Shown here: piece by piece, positions 16,166 to 23,548 of the stretch
Layout of the letters: each line of letters opens with the position of its first letter
Numbering within the stretch: the first letter of the stretch is position 1
DNA from: Tessaracoccus sp.
GTDB lineage: Bacteria; Actinomycetota; Actinomycetes; Propionibacteriales; Propionibacteriaceae
Length of the DNA: 64,000 nucleotides
NCBI RefSeq assembly: GCF_016714275.1
Contig: NZ_JADJNP010000008.1
Span: 14,657 to 78,656 of the forward strand
Reading direction: 5' to 3'
The notes under the pieces: generated by a model
Seen by the model: only the letters and a program-made list of their open reading frames with translations
What the model was told of the DNA's origin: nothing
The model's database searches: none
Translations under genes and position numbers: made by a program

Positions 16166-16473
16166 CGGCGGCTGCGACTGCGGACGATCTGGTACATCGA
16201 GGGCCGGATGCGCGTCGGGACGTAGCCCGTCGGCGGCGTCCCGACCGCGCACTCGATCGCGGCGTCAGCCGCGGCCTCGCTCAGCTCGTCGAGCCGTTGG
16301 ACGACCGAGGGGTCGTCCACGTCGAAGTCGAAGCCGAGCCCCGGCGGAAGCACGATCAGGTCACCCGACTCCAGAGACTTCACGACATCATCGATTTGCC
16401 CAGATACCTTCGCGCCGCGTCGCTCCATCTCTTGGGCGACGGCTTCGAGGACGGGCGGGAGCGCCATGGTCAT
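16162..16473 (-). CDS. Unknown small protein
   Basis: 103 residues, convergent with and overlapping the end of the thioredoxin-like gene by 4 bases. Helical N-terminus (LPPVLEAVAQEMERRGAKV), acidic middle (FDFDVDDP), basic C-terminus. ATG (16473 or 16467) overlaps the preceding stop. Confidence 0.6.
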   Translation of the reverse strand: MTMALPPVLEAVAQEMERRGAKVSGQIDDVVKSLESGDLIVLPPGLGFDFDVDDPSVVQRLDELSEAAADAAIECAVGTPPTGYVPTRIRPSMYQIVRSRSRR

Positions 16474-16820
16474 CGGTGGTGGCGGGTGAGGGAGTCCACC
16501 AGGCCCGAGAGCTTGTCGGAGAGGGTCGTCACGGCCGTGAAGCTCCGCTGCGTCGCCTCGGTGAGGAGGCGGTCGTAGCGCTCGCCCGCGGCCTGAAGGT
16601 TCCGGGTGTACTCGGCGGTGATGCCGGCGACCGTGGCTGCGTGCTCCTTGCCGATCGTCACCAAGCGGTTGGCGTGTTCGGTGTTGAGCTTCGCGGTCTC
16701 GGCGACGCAGGCATCACGCGCCTTCGCCAGTTCCTTGTACAGCACGATGACCGCCCCCGTGACCACGATGGCCCAGATCCCCAGGGGACCCCAGACGGCG
16801 AGGGCAGGCAACGACTCCAC
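16470..16820 (-). CDS. Membrane-anchored coiled-coil protein (spanin-like layout)
   Basis: 116 residues, GTG with GAGAG upstream. N-terminal membrane helix WGPLGIWAIVVTGAVIVLY then a long uninterrupted charged helix (KELAKARDACVAETAKLNTE through ~105). This resembles inner-membrane spanins or assembly scaffolds, but without a lipoprotein partner adjacent this is only a suggestion. The lipoprotein at 7000-7314 is the nearest candidate partner. Confidence 0.62.
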   Translation of the reverse strand: MESLPALAVWGPLGIWAIVVTGAVIVLYKELAKARDACVAETAKLNTEHANRLVTIGKEHAATVAGITAEYTRNLQAAGERYDRLLTEATQRSFTAVTTLSDKLSGLVDSLTRHHR

Positions 16821-16842
16821 GACAAGCTCTCAGGGGGCTCGG

Positions 16843-17085
16843 TTAGCGCGCCAGCGCCTTGAGGTGCGTCTTCATGCACGCCCGGAACGCCTGGCGCGTC
16901 TTGGTCGTGCCCGCGCACTGCGGCGCCGCGACCTTCATCGCCTTCTGGTACGGCTTGAGGTGGGAGGTCTTGAACTTGGTCCGGGGGCCACAGCCGCTGC
17001 CGTGGCGGGCCATGAAGGTGACGCTGCCGCCACGCTTCTTCTTGATGGTGATGCGCTTCCGGGTGCAGGTTGCGGACTTTGCCAT
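16843..17085 (-). CDS. Small basic Cys protein
   Basis: 80 residues, about 30% Lys/Arg, with CTRKRITIKKKRGGSVTFMA and four cysteines; ribosome binding site GAAAGAAG. Likely a nucleic-acid or virion-core protein by composition; similar in character to the basic protein at 53397-53733. Confidence 0.65.
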   Translation of the reverse strand: MAKSATCTRKRITIKKKRGGSVTFMARHGSGCGPRTKFKTSHLKPYQKAMKVAAPQCAGTTKTRQAFRACMKTHLKALAR

Positions 17086-17146
17086 GACGTTGCTTCTTTC
17101 GGGTGGTGAGAGGTGTCGAGCTACGTGAGCACGGACGTGCTCGACG

Positions 17147-17272
17147 TCAGCGGGGGCGGATGGGGCGTGGCGCCGGCCGCGGCGTCACGGGGCGCACCGG
17201 GCGCTGCGGGCCCGGCTTGGGGCGGAGGCAGCACGGCGGCGCGGGGCGACCGATGGGGGCTTGGTGATGCAT
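17147..17272 (-). CDS. 41-residue Pro/Arg-rich peptide
   Basis: Open frame MHHQAPIGRPAPPCCLRPKP... rich in PRP repeats (RPVTPRPAPRPIRPR). The upstream gene ends with GAC GAG GAG TGA, which supplies a ribosome binding site GAGGAG 8 bases before this ATG. High GC at third positions. Probably a small basic virion or DNA-condensing peptide; it could also affect the host like Pro-rich antimicrobial peptides, but nothing here shows that. Confidence 0.5.
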   Translation of the reverse strand: MHHQAPIGRPAPPCCLRPKPGPQRPVRPVTPRPAPRPIRPR

Positions 17273-17276
17273 GAGG

Positions 17277-17990
17277 TCACTCCTCGTCGTTGTCGTCAGC
17301 GCCCTGGACCGCGCGCGCCGGGCGCGTCAGGATGTAGGCCGCGGCGCCGAGGCCCGCGGCGACCAGGACGCCGCCGATGATGTACGGCGCGCGGGCGCGC
17401 CACTTGCTGACCGGCGTGAGCGGCAGGCCGGCTGCCGGCATCGTCGCCATGTCGAACGAGCCAGGCGGCGAGATCGTCGTCGGCATCGGGGTCGTGCTGG
17501 CCGCTGGCAGCGCCGGCGCGGTCGCGGCGATCGCCGAGGCCACGGGGGGAACGCCCGCGGCGTCGGCGACCTGCTTGACCTTGTCGCGGATCGTGTCCGC
17601 GTTCTTGGCGACCGCCTCCATCGTCGTGTAGGCGCGCAGCTCAAGCCCCACGGTCGCGTAGCGACCCATCACAGCTTGGGCGACACCCTGAAGCGCGCTG
17701 ACAGTGCGCGGGCCGACCCACCCGTCGATGACGAGCCGGATCGGCACGCCGAACGCCGCCGCCGCCCGGTTGATCTGGTTCTGCATCTCGAGGATGGCGG
17801 TGTTGCAGCTCGAGCACTTGTTCGACGCCCAGTGCGCACCCCAGTTGGCTACGCCCGCAGCTTGAGCCGACGGCAGCGGCGCGCCGGCACCGCCAGCATC
17901 GCCGAGGAACTGGACGGGCTCGCCTGATGCGCGGCCGAAGCCGCCACCGCTAAAGCCACCTCCGCTGATGCCGAGTCCATTGATGGGCAT
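17277..17990 (-). CDS. Tail-anchored protein with peptidoglycan-binding-like domain
   Basis: 237 residues; -10 box TACATT ends 7 bases before the ATG. Gly-rich N-terminus, CSSCNTAILEMQNQINRAA (~57-75), then IDGWVGPRTVSALQGVAQAV, resembling the DG-x-x-GP-x-T peptidoglycan-binding repeat, and ELRAYTTMEAVAKNADTIRD. Pro/Ala linker and C-terminal membrane helix APYIIGGVLVAAGLGAAAYI with an acidic tail. It is a paralog of 52036-52782, which has the same order of elements. Likely a virion membrane protein facing the cell wall. Confidence 0.72.
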   Translation of the reverse strand: MPINGLGISGGGFSGGGFGRASGEPVQFLGDAGGAGAPLPSAQAAGVANWGAHWASNKCSSCNTAILEMQNQINRAAAAFGVPIRLVIDGWVGPRTVSALQGVAQAVMGRYATVGLELRAYTTMEAVAKNADTIRDKVKQVADAAGVPPVASAIAATAPALPAASTTPMPTTISPPGSFDMATMPAAGLPLTPVSKWRARAPYIIGGVLVAAGLGAAAYILTRPARAVQGADDNDEE

Positions 17991-17997
17991 GTGGGGT

Positions 17998-18063
17998 AAT
18001 GTACAGGAGCTTGCAGGCCAGATCCAGGGGGACGATGACGTTCAGGCTTGCAGGTGATAGAGT
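17998..18063. promoter_or_regulatory. Divergent leaderless-class promoters
   Basis: Minus: TACATT (18003-17998) 7 bases before the ATG at 17990. Plus: ATGACG, 17 bases, TAGAGT (18058-18063), 8 bases before the GTG at 18072; the extended TGA precedes the -10. Confidence 0.55.
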
Positions 18064-18071
18064 CCCAACCT

Positions 18072-18968
18072 GTGAGCCTCCCCCCGGTTTCCGTCCTCCT
18101 CGACCCCGTCCGTTGTATGCCTGCGTGGGTGTCGCGGTACGTCGGGTACCCGACGACGACGGTGGCCTCGGGCTACAAGGTCAACGCGGACGGCAACGTC
18201 CCGGCCGACCCGAACGCACTCGCGGCCGCGGCCGGCCGGAAGCTCGGCATCGCCGTCTCGCTCGATGCGTACACGCTCGCACGGTACGTCACCTCCGAGG
18301 TCGGCAACCAGAGCGTCCCCGAGCGCGTCGCCGTCATGCAGGATGCCGTCAACCGAGTCCGCTACGTCGAGGGGACCAACAGCCTGACCAAGCTGCTCCT
18401 GTATCGACAACCCGTCGGCCACAAGAACCGCGGCTTCTATGGTCCGATCCACGGCAAGATCGCCGGCGTCACCAACGTCGCGAGCGCGCCGTACAAGCGG
18501 TGGGCATCGACGTCACGCGATCCGTCGGTGAGCAACCTGATGCTCGCGATCGGCGTCCTCAACGGCGACATCCCGGCGGACTTCAACAAGGGCGCCGATG
18601 ACCAGATGGGGCCCGAGCACCTGAAGGATCCGGTGGCCTCGGTCCGGTCTCACGGACGCGATCGTCGCCAGTATTGGGTCGGCCCGCTGCCGGGCGTCGA
18701 CCCGTGGCGGACGATCCAGTACCGGACGATGAAGGACGTCGCGCCCGACAGCCAGCTCGGGCAATTCTTGATCGCCCGCGGCGAGGCGGCGATGCGCGCG
18801 GCGCGTCCGAACTGGAACGGCCTACCGGACTGCCAGACCGGTCAGGCGACGGTGACGGCGGTCGCGCCTGGCGCGGGCGTGGTCATCGGCGCGGCTGCGC
18901 TCGCTACGGCCGGGGTCGTCGGTGCGGCGTTGTTTCGTCGGCGACAACGTCGCGGCGGCGTCGTCTGA
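18072..18968 (+). CDS. Tail-anchored cell-wall hydrolase (SleB/transglycosylase-like)
   Basis: 298 residues, GTG start set by the promoter. Residues ~70-190 contain LARYVTSEVGNQSVPERVAV followed by an NRVR element, the conserved Glu and helix of the SleB/cell-wall-hydrolase fold, with RGFYGPIHGKIAG and QYWVGPLPGVDPW downstream. The C-terminal helix GVVIGAAALATAGVVGAALF with RRRQRR anchors it in a membrane. A hydrolase carried on a virion membrane would locally open peptidoglycan during entry; assignment by motif, not by alignment. Confidence 0.66.
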   Translation: MSLPPVSVLLDPVRCMPAWVSRYVGYPTTTVASGYKVNADGNVPADPNALAAAAGRKLGIAVSLDAYTLARYVTSEVGNQSVPERVAVMQDAVNRVRYVEGTNSLTKLLLYRQPVGHKNRGFYGPIHGKIAGVTNVASAPYKRWASTSRDPSVSNLMLAIGVLNGDIPADFNKGADDQMGPEHLKDPVASVRSHGRDRRQYWVGPLPGVDPWRTIQYRTMKDVAPDSQLGQFLIARGEAAMRAARPNWNGLPDCQTGQATVTAVAPGAGVVIGAAALATAGVVGAALFRRRQRRGGVV

Positions 18969-18969
18969 G

Positions 18970-19212
18970 TCAGCCGACGAGGTCGCGGACGGCCCACGGG
19001 GCGACGTTCGCGGCGACAGCCGACGTCAACGCGCACAGCGCTGCCCGGACCTCGGACGACTGGCGTGCCAGCAATCGACCCGGCAAGAGGTCGTCGGGGA
19101 TGGGCCGACCCTGCGCGATGTACTCCTGGATCGTCCGGTAGCGTGACCCGACGGCGACGGAGGTCGTGACGGCGGCGTCGATAGCGTGCTGGAGTGCGGC
19201 GGTGGGTGACAT
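18970..19212 (-). CDS. Small unknown helical protein
   Basis: 80 residues, MSPTAALQHAIDAAVTTSVA, then SRYRTIQEYIAQGRPIPDDL and an alanine-rich C-terminal helix. Its first 26 codons and promoter are duplicated, diverged to about 80%, at 20373-20480. It abuts the convergent hydrolase gene. Confidence 0.6.
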   Translation of the reverse strand: MSPTAALQHAIDAAVTTSVAVGSRYRTIQEYIAQGRPIPDDLLPGRLLARQSSEVRAALCALTSAVAANVAPWAVRDLVG

Positions 19213-19229
19213 CGGCCGGTGGGGGATGA

Positions 19230-19235
19230 TAGCAT
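19230..19235 (+). promoter_or_regulatory. Leaderless-class -10 (TAGCAT)
   Basis: GATGATAGCAT six bases before the ATG at 19242, with GTGACA 18 bases upstream. The same element recurs at 20468-20473 as part of a duplication. Confidence 0.55.
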
Positions 19236-19241
19236 GTGGGC

Positions 19242-19913
19242 ATGGCGCAGGCCCACGAGACGTTTGTAGCGTACAAGGCTGGACGTGCGGTGACGGCACC
19301 GCGCAAGTCGCTGGCCGCCACAATGGACGCTGCACGTGAGGCTGCCCCGAGCGGGCGGATCGACATCCGCAGCGACTATACGAGCGACGGTACACATTAC
19401 GGGCATCATCGCGGTCGGATCGTCGCGCATTACGACGGCCGGCAGTGGACGGTCGCCGACGCAGCCGTGGTACCCCAGCGTACGGCACCGCCAGCTGTGC
19501 CGCATGTCAAGCGGTCCAAGTGGGTTCGACCCCCCGCCGAGACCCCGTACGTCGATCTCAACGTGTCATGCAGCTACGCCCAGTCACGCCTACGTGCGTA
19601 CGAAGACATGTACCAGAAGGATGTGCGTACGCTAGCCAAGACGTCGGCGTCGATTGCCCGCTTGATGGCGCGCGCCCGCGAGCCGTACAGCGGGGATCCG
19701 ACGCCAGGCTGGCACCGCGCGATGACGGCGTTGACGACACGGCATACAGAGCTGAGTCATTCAGTCTGGCGCGGTCAGAAGGCTGTCGATGATTGGAAGG
19801 ATGCAGTCAACCGGCAGTGCGCGCGCTCTACTGCCGGCGTCGCCGGCGCGCGCTGCCCCGCTGACGTAGGCAAGCGGAAGGCGCCGAAGCGCCTCCGGGC
19901 GGTGCGGTCGTGA
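19242..19913 (+). CDS. Unknown basic protein
   Basis: 223 residues. N-terminal SDGTHYGHHRGRIVAHYDGR is a His-rich beta element; the C-terminal half is helical and basic with MTALTTRHTELSHSVWRGQK and RRRAPKRL-like tail. Overlaps the next gene by GTGA. No family recognised. Confidence 0.6.
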   Translation: MAQAHETFVAYKAGRAVTAPRKSLAATMDAAREAAPSGRIDIRSDYTSDGTHYGHHRGRIVAHYDGRQWTVADAAVVPQRTAPPAVPHVKRSKWVRPPAETPYVDLNVSCSYAQSRLRAYEDMYQKDVRTLAKTSASIARLMARAREPYSGDPTPGWHRAMTALTTRHTELSHSVWRGQKAVDDWKDAVNRQCARSTAGVAGARCPADVGKRKAPKRLRAVRS

Positions 19914-20227
19914 ACCCGACGCCGACGTCGGAAGCCGTCGCGCTGGCAGCGGCGCGGTACGCCGTTGCTGAGTTCACGCCCATGCACTCGTGGCTCAGCT
20001 ACGAGGATGAGCTGGCCGCCGAGTGGATGAAGGACTCGGCGTTCCGCTGTACCGTCGCATACGCAACGAGCCGCGTGATGGCGATGCTCCCGCACAATCG
20101 CCAGATGCAAAGCATCGCCGGGGCCTACCCCAAGTGGGTCGACGGCGTGGCGGCCGTGATCGGACGCGTCGTCGGTGAATGGACGGGCGGCGGGACGACG
20201 GTCGATCAGGAACTGGCGACGTGGTGA
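19910..20227 (+). CDS. Unknown small helical protein
   Basis: 105 residues, GTG in the stop of the previous gene. Helical throughout (EAVALAAARYAVAEFTPMHS, FRCTVAYATSRVMAMLPHNR). Followed by a truncated DUF6527-like copy. Confidence 0.6.
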   Translation: MNPTPTSEAVALAAARYAVAEFTPMHSWLSYEDELAAEWMKDSAFRCTVAYATSRVMAMLPHNRQMQSIAGAYPKWVDGVAAVIGRVVGEWTGGGTTVDQELATW

Positions 20228-20231
20228 AGCC

Positions 20232-20377
20232 GTGCGCAAGCACCGCCTCGTCGACTGCAACCCGCGGTGGTGGCGAGGCTGCTACCTGGCCTTCGACTGC
20301 CCCGAGGGTCACGCCGACTGTCGTCACCTGATCCCGTTCCGGCCGCCGCTCGAGCCTGACGTCAAGCCGCCGCCGGT
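20232..20377 (+). repeat. 146-bp exact direct repeat, copy 1
   Basis: Identical to 20891-21036. Perfect identity beside diverged flanks indicates recent duplication or ongoing gene conversion. Confidence 0.9.
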
Positions 20378-20384
20378 AGCGTGA
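20232..20384 (+). pseudogene. Truncated copy of the DUF6527-like gene
   Basis: The first 146 bases are identical to 20891-21036, the 5' half of the intact gene; the frame then stops after 50 codons because the sequence switches, at a CCGGT microhomology (20373-20377), to a copy of the region near 19135. It lacks the conserved second half of the family. Confidence 0.75.
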
Positions 20385-20450
20385 CCCGACGGCGACGGAG
20401 GTGGCGATAGCGGCGTCGACGACGTGCTGCAAGGCAACGGTGGGTGACAT
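20373..20450 (-). pseudogene. 5' remnant duplicate of the 18970-19212 gene
   Basis: ATG at 20450 begins MSPTVALQHVVDAAIATSVA, 80% like the gene at 19212, for 26 codons. It then runs antisense into the truncated DUF6527-like copy, so the chimeric frame is not a sensible protein. Confidence 0.65.
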
Positions 20451-20480
20451 CGGCTGGTGGGGGATGGTAGCATCTGCGGT

Positions 20481-20888
20481 ATGTCCAAGTACAAGCGTCC
20501 TCGTAGCAGCCGCGGCCTCGGGGCTCCTGCCGCTGACCACATCGCGTCGGCACGTCACGAACTCAGCCAAGTCTGGGTGGATCTGGAGCGGATGCCGTCC
20601 AATTGTGAGGGCGGCATCCGCCTGACTGCGCGTGCGATCGAGGCGTACGGTCGCGCGCGCGCGCACCTCAACTCGGTCGATGGCCCCGAGCGCGAGGCGA
20701 ACACACAGATGTATGGCGAAGCGAACTTCGTCGGTGACTACCTCAACCAGCGCATGAACCGGCTGGCAGTCGCATGCGTCGTGCCCGGCGCAGTGCGTGA
20801 CCTGCCACTGACATCACGCGCTACGTACGCGCAGATCTTGAGGGAGCGCGCCGAGAAGGCGCGCAAGCAGGCCCGCCGCGCACGGTAG
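20481..20888 (+). CDS. Unknown helical basic protein
   Basis: 135 residues, leaderless-type -10 TAGCAT 7 bases upstream. Helical with a Lys/Arg-rich C-terminus (RERAEKARKQARRAR) and MYGEANFVGDYLNQRMNRLA. It is embedded between the two halves of the duplication. Unknown function. Confidence 0.6.
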   Translation: MSKYKRPRSSRGLGAPAADHIASARHELSQVWVDLERMPSNCEGGIRLTARAIEAYGRARAHLNSVDGPEREANTQMYGEANFVGDYLNQRMNRLAVACVVPGAVRDLPLTSRATYAQILRERAEKARKQARRAR

Positions 20889-20890
20889 TT

Positions 20891-21036
20891 GTGCGCAAGC
20901 ACCGCCTCGTCGACTGCAACCCGCGGTGGTGGCGAGGCTGCTACCTGGCCTTCGACTGCCCCGAGGGTCACGCCGACTGTCGTCACCTGATCCCGTTCCG
21001 GCCGCCGCTCGAGCCTGACGTCAAGCCGCCGCCGGT
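20891..21036 (+). repeat. 146-bp exact direct repeat, copy 2
   Basis: Partner of 20232-20377; forms the 5' half of the intact DUF6527-like gene. Confidence 0.9.
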
Positions 21037-21178
21037 CGCGTGGGCGCGCACCGGCGACGAGTTCGAGGTGCTCTCGCTGGCGCCGAGCATCCGCCGCCAG
21101 CCGACGGACCACGACCCCTGTGCGCTCCACATCTTCATCCAGAGCGGCCAGATCGTCTTTTGCGCCGACTCGCGGTAG
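20891..21178 (+). CDS. DUF6527-like protein
   Basis: 95 residues from a GTG 2 bases after the previous stop. Contains CYLAFDCPEGHADCRHLIPF and WARTGDEFEVLSLAPSIRR, then CALHIFIQSGQIVFC: the W-x-x-x-GD-x-FE-x-L-x-L-x-PSIRR core plus a Cys/His site is characteristic of the DUF6527 family, seen elsewhere near ubiquitin-like (E1/E2/JAB) bacterial systems. No such partner is adjacent here. Function unknown; family call from memory of the motif. Confidence 0.7.
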   Translation: MRKHRLVDCNPRWWRGCYLAFDCPEGHADCRHLIPFRPPLEPDVKPPPVAWARTGDEFEVLSLAPSIRRQPTDHDPCALHIFIQSGQIVFCADSR

Positions 21179-21191
21179 CGTGCGGCTGTGC

Positions 21192-21230
21192 TACCATTGC
21201 CGCATGTTCGCATATAGGACACTGCGTTGA
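21192..21230 (+). promoter_or_regulatory. Leaderless promoter plus 8-codon leader ORF
   Basis: TACCAT (21192-21197) is followed after 6 bases by an ATG (21204) opening a frame MFAYRTLR whose TGA overlaps the TTG start of the next gene (TTGA, 21227-21230). A short coupled leader peptide is likely. Confidence 0.5.
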
Positions 21231-21598
21231 ACCCGCGTGAGTGGCGGAGGATCGTCGACGCGGCCGCCATCCGGCATGGCGGCACCGTCGAGAACCGCGG
21301 CTCCAAGCTGGTGATCATTCTCCCGACCGGCGGGTGCGTCTGGTGCGCCGCGACGCCCGCCAGGCCCGCCCCGGACCGCGTCGAGCGTGACATCCGGCGT
21401 GAGCTGGCGAGGTCGCGTGCCGAGCAGCTCAGCGCCGCCGACGCCGCCGTTGACCCGCGATCGTCCCGTCCGCCACCTCGGCCGGGCACGCCGGGCGCAG
21501 GAGGTAGTAGGCCGTCCCGTACGGCGACGTCCGCTGCGCGAACGATCCCGCTGGCGCAGGTTGGTCGACGCGGCAGAAGCGCAGGTGGCCGCCCTTGA
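21227..21598 (+). CDS. HicA-like small protein (3' end uncertain)
   Basis: TTG start coupled to the leader ORF. The first ~45 residues, MNPREWRRIVDAAAIRHGGT then SKLVIILPTGGCVWCAATPA, resemble a HicA-type double-stranded-RNA-binding toxin fold (helix, GSK, beta, P-G-G). The rest (to 123) is low-complexity and antisense to the convergent gene at 21429-21836, so the real end is probably near 21450 after an indel. No HicB partner seen. Confidence 0.45.
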   Translation: MNPREWRRIVDAAAIRHGGTVENRGSKLVIILPTGGCVWCAATPARPAPDRVERDIRRELARSRAEQLSAADAAVDPRSSRPPPRPGTPGAGGSRPSRTATSAARTIPLAQVGRRGRSAGGRP

Positions 21599-21836
21599 CG
21601 AGTCGAACCATCCCCGAGTGCCACCCCGGCTTGACGTAGTTCTCGAAGCCGTACGCCAGCACGTTGCTGACGAACGGCAACGTCTTGTCGTGGCGCCCGT
21701 TCCAGGCCGCGAGCTGTGCTGCGCCGGCCGGCGTCAGCTTGGTCATCGGTGCGGCTTTGCGGACGCGGGCGACGTACGGCCCGGGACCGTTGACGCTGGC
21801 GAGAACGCGCTCGGTAACATCTTCAACAGACGGCAT
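21429..21836 (-). CDS. Unknown protein, convergent with HicA-like gene
   Basis: 135 residues. Starts MPSVEDVTERVLASVNGPGP; middle MTKLTPAGAAQLAAWNGRHD and YVKPGWHSGMVRLVKGGHLR, then GTAYYLLRPACPAE. -10 TACCAT on the minus strand 5 bases before the ATG, shared with the divergent gene. Some of its 3' end may be misframed. Confidence 0.55.
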   Translation of the reverse strand: MPSVEDVTERVLASVNGPGPYVARVRKAAPMTKLTPAGAAQLAAWNGRHDKTLPFVSNVLAYGFENYVKPGWHSGMVRLVKGGHLRFCRVDQPAPAGSFAQRTSPYGTAYYLLRPACPAEVADGTIAGQRRRRRR

Positions 21837-21841
21837 GCGGG

Positions 21842-21851
21842 ATGGTAGGCT
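21842..21851. promoter_or_regulatory. Overlapping divergent -10 boxes (ATGGTAGGCT)
   Basis: The ten bases serve as TAGGCT for the plus gene (ATG at 21858, 6 bases away) and, on the other strand, as TACCAT for the minus gene (ATG at 21836, 5 bases away). Only 21 bases separate the two start codons. Confidence 0.6.
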
Positions 21852-21857
21852 CACGCC

Positions 21858-22073
21858 ATGGCCAGATTCAAGCCCAAGCGGATCACGTACAAGCGCTGCA
21901 CCTTCACGCTCAAGCGGAAGCCGTCGACCGACGAGTTCGTCGTCCAGACCTTCGTCAGCGGCAAGCTCGTCGGCGGCAAGGACGGCGGCTACTTCACCGA
22001 CGACCTCCCCGACGCGCGGGCGACACTGGCGCTGACGATCAAGCGGGCGCGGCGCGGCTTGATGTGCCGGTGA
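21858..22073 (+). CDS. Small basic beta protein
   Basis: 71 residues, ITYKRCTFTLKRKPSTDEFV, VSGKLVGGKDGGYFTDDLPD, helix ARATLALTIKRARRG. Compact beta-beta-beta-alpha appearance; possibly a small nucleic-acid-binding regulator. Leaderless promoter. Confidence 0.62.
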   Translation: MARFKPKRITYKRCTFTLKRKPSTDEFVVQTFVSGKLVGGKDGGYFTDDLPDARATLALTIKRARRGLMCR

Positions 22074-22082
22074 CGTGGATGG

Positions 22083-22088
22083 TAGCCT
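22083..22088 (+). promoter_or_regulatory. Leaderless-class -10 (TAGCCT)
   Basis: GATGGTAGCCT followed after 6 bases by the ATG at 22095. Confidence 0.55.
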
Positions 22089-22094
22089 CGTGAC

Positions 22095-22637
22095 ATGAAC
22101 TTCCGGGATGCGCGCGACATCGTGGCTGCGCCGGCGCCTGCGTACCCGCGTCAGATCCCGGACGCCGTCCGCGACGCTGGCCTCCACGTCACGACATGGG
22201 TCGGCGCCAACGCGCCGATGCTGTACTTCTCGCCGCTGCGCCCGTACTACGGCCTACGTGTCCCGGAGTTGACGACGATCCTCGAGCGTTGGGGCGTCGC
22301 GTCCAACCCGTTACCACCCGACGTCATCCTGAAGTTCGAGTTGCAGCCGGTCGGGGCTGCACGCGCATATTTCCTGTTCGACGCGTCGAGTCTACTCCGG
22401 CGCCCGATCGAGCTAACCGACGTCGCGATGCCCGACGATGGGTTCCGTGCTGCCGCGCTGTTCCTCAATCCTCGACAACAGTGGCAGCTCTCGCACTTCG
22501 TCGACTGCGTCGGTCCGACGGGTCACGACGAAGGCGATGATCCGATCGAGCTGCTCGAGCGCGGACTTGGGACGTACCGGTTCTGGAATCCCGGCGCGGT
22601 CGATGCGCTCGTCGAGCGCCTCGCCGAGTGTGGCTAA
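22095..22637 (+). CDS. Unknown protein
   Basis: 180 residues, mixed alpha/beta: AVRDAGLHVTTWVGANAPML, ILKFELQPVGAARAYFLFD, ELLERGLGTYRFWNPGAVDA. No membrane segment or known motif. Convergent with the next gene. Confidence 0.62.
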   Translation: MNFRDARDIVAAPAPAYPRQIPDAVRDAGLHVTTWVGANAPMLYFSPLRPYYGLRVPELTTILERWGVASNPLPPDVILKFELQPVGAARAYFLFDASSLLRRPIELTDVAMPDDGFRAAALFLNPRQQWQLSHFVDCVGPTGHDEGDDPIELLERGLGTYRFWNPGAVDALVERLAECG

Positions 22638-22673
22638 GCCACCGCGCGCCGCGCGCCTGTGTTACGCTTGGGC

Positions 22674-23009
22674 CTACCGCCGACGACGGCGCCGCACCCC
22701 CTTGAGGTCGTGCGCCGCGCAGAATGTCTTGATCAACGTCGCCGCCTGCGCCGGCGACCGGACGCGCCCGACGTCGTGCCAGAGCCCCGTGAGCTTGCCT
22801 TGCTGGACCTGACGGTTCGCGGTGTTGTGGTCGACGGTCGCGAACTGGACGTGGTAACCGTTGACCCGTCCACGTTGGCAGTGCGGCGAGACGTGGAAGG
22901 CGCCGCCACCGTGTGCCGGTGCGACGTAGCTGTACACGCCGTCACGGCAGCTCGTGCCGCCGTGGAAGGTGAGCCACTTCGACATCACAGGAACGCAGGA
23001 CTTGGTCAT
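22674..23009 (-). CDS. Small Cys/His protein
   Basis: 111 residues. Beta-rich N-terminal half with CRDGVYSYVAPAHGGGAFHV and HVQFATVDHNTANRQVQQGK, ending in a poly-Arg tail. -10 TAGGCT 7 bases before the ATG. Unknown function. Confidence 0.6.
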   Translation of the reverse strand: MTKSCVPVMSKWLTFHGGTSCRDGVYSYVAPAHGGGAFHVSPHCQRGRVNGYHVQFATVDHNTANRQVQQGKLTGLWHDVGRVRSPAQAATLIKTFCAAHDLKGVRRRRRR

Positions 23010-23016
23010 GCACAGG

Positions 23017-23050
23017 AGCCTACCACAGCCCCGCGCCGCGATGGTAGGCT
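23017..23050. promoter_or_regulatory. Pair of divergent leaderless-class promoters
   Basis: Minus: TGTGGTAGGCT (TAGGCT 23022-23017) 7 bases before the ATG at 23009. Plus: GATGGTAGGCT (23045-23050) 6 bases before the ATG at 23057. No clear -35 for either. Confidence 0.6.
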
Positions 23051-23056
23051 CCCACC

Positions 23057-23548
23057 ATGGCCCAGGCTCCCAAGACCACTCTCCCGAAGTACAACGCCCG
23101 CCGTGGCCTCTGGGTCGGCGGCGACTCGCGGACGCTGTACACGTTCACCGATCAGCGGACCGGGCATGCGTTCACGAAGCGCCCCGGTGAGGTGCACGCT
23201 GCGGGGCCGCCGGACGTGTCTGTCCGCGTCGCGACGAAGGCTGAGGGCGAGGCGTGGTGGGGTGACGAGGCCGAGTTCAAGCCATTCTCGGCGAGCGGCT
23301 GGACGACGCTCGGCCGCCTCGGTCCCTCGGGCGCGTACGCCGGCAAGACCAACTTCCAGTGGCTCCAACGCGACGTCGCGGGTGCGCTCCGGCGTCACGA
23401 CTGCAGCGGTGCCCGGACGGCCGTCAGCAAGGCCCTGCTCGTCGCACGGACACCGCGAGAGCGTGGCGCCGTCGTCGCGATGCAGCGGAAGGTGCTGACC
23501 TGCGAGATCCGCGGCGCCGGCGTCGGGCGGGCGCGGCCGCGTCAGTAG
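23057..23548 (+). CDS. Unknown basic protein
   Basis: 163 residues: LWVGGDSRTLYTFTDQRTGH, then a Gly/Trp-rich middle (GEAWWGDEAEFKPF) and a basic helical C-terminus (TPRERGAVVAMQRKVLTCEI). Ends 7 bases into the convergent gene. Unknown. Confidence 0.6.
   Translation: MAQAPKTTLPKYNARRGLWVGGDSRTLYTFTDQRTGHAFTKRPGEVHAAGPPDVSVRVATKAEGEAWWGDEAEFKPFSASGWTTLGRLGPSGAYAGKTNFQWLQRDVAGALRRHDCSGARTAVSKALLVARTPRERGAVVAMQRKVLTCEIRGAGVGRARPRQ

Noticed and set aside
16470..16820. Firm call of i-spanin
   Set aside because: Layout fits, but no overlapping o-spanin and it is far from the holin/endolysin pair; kept as a suggestion only.
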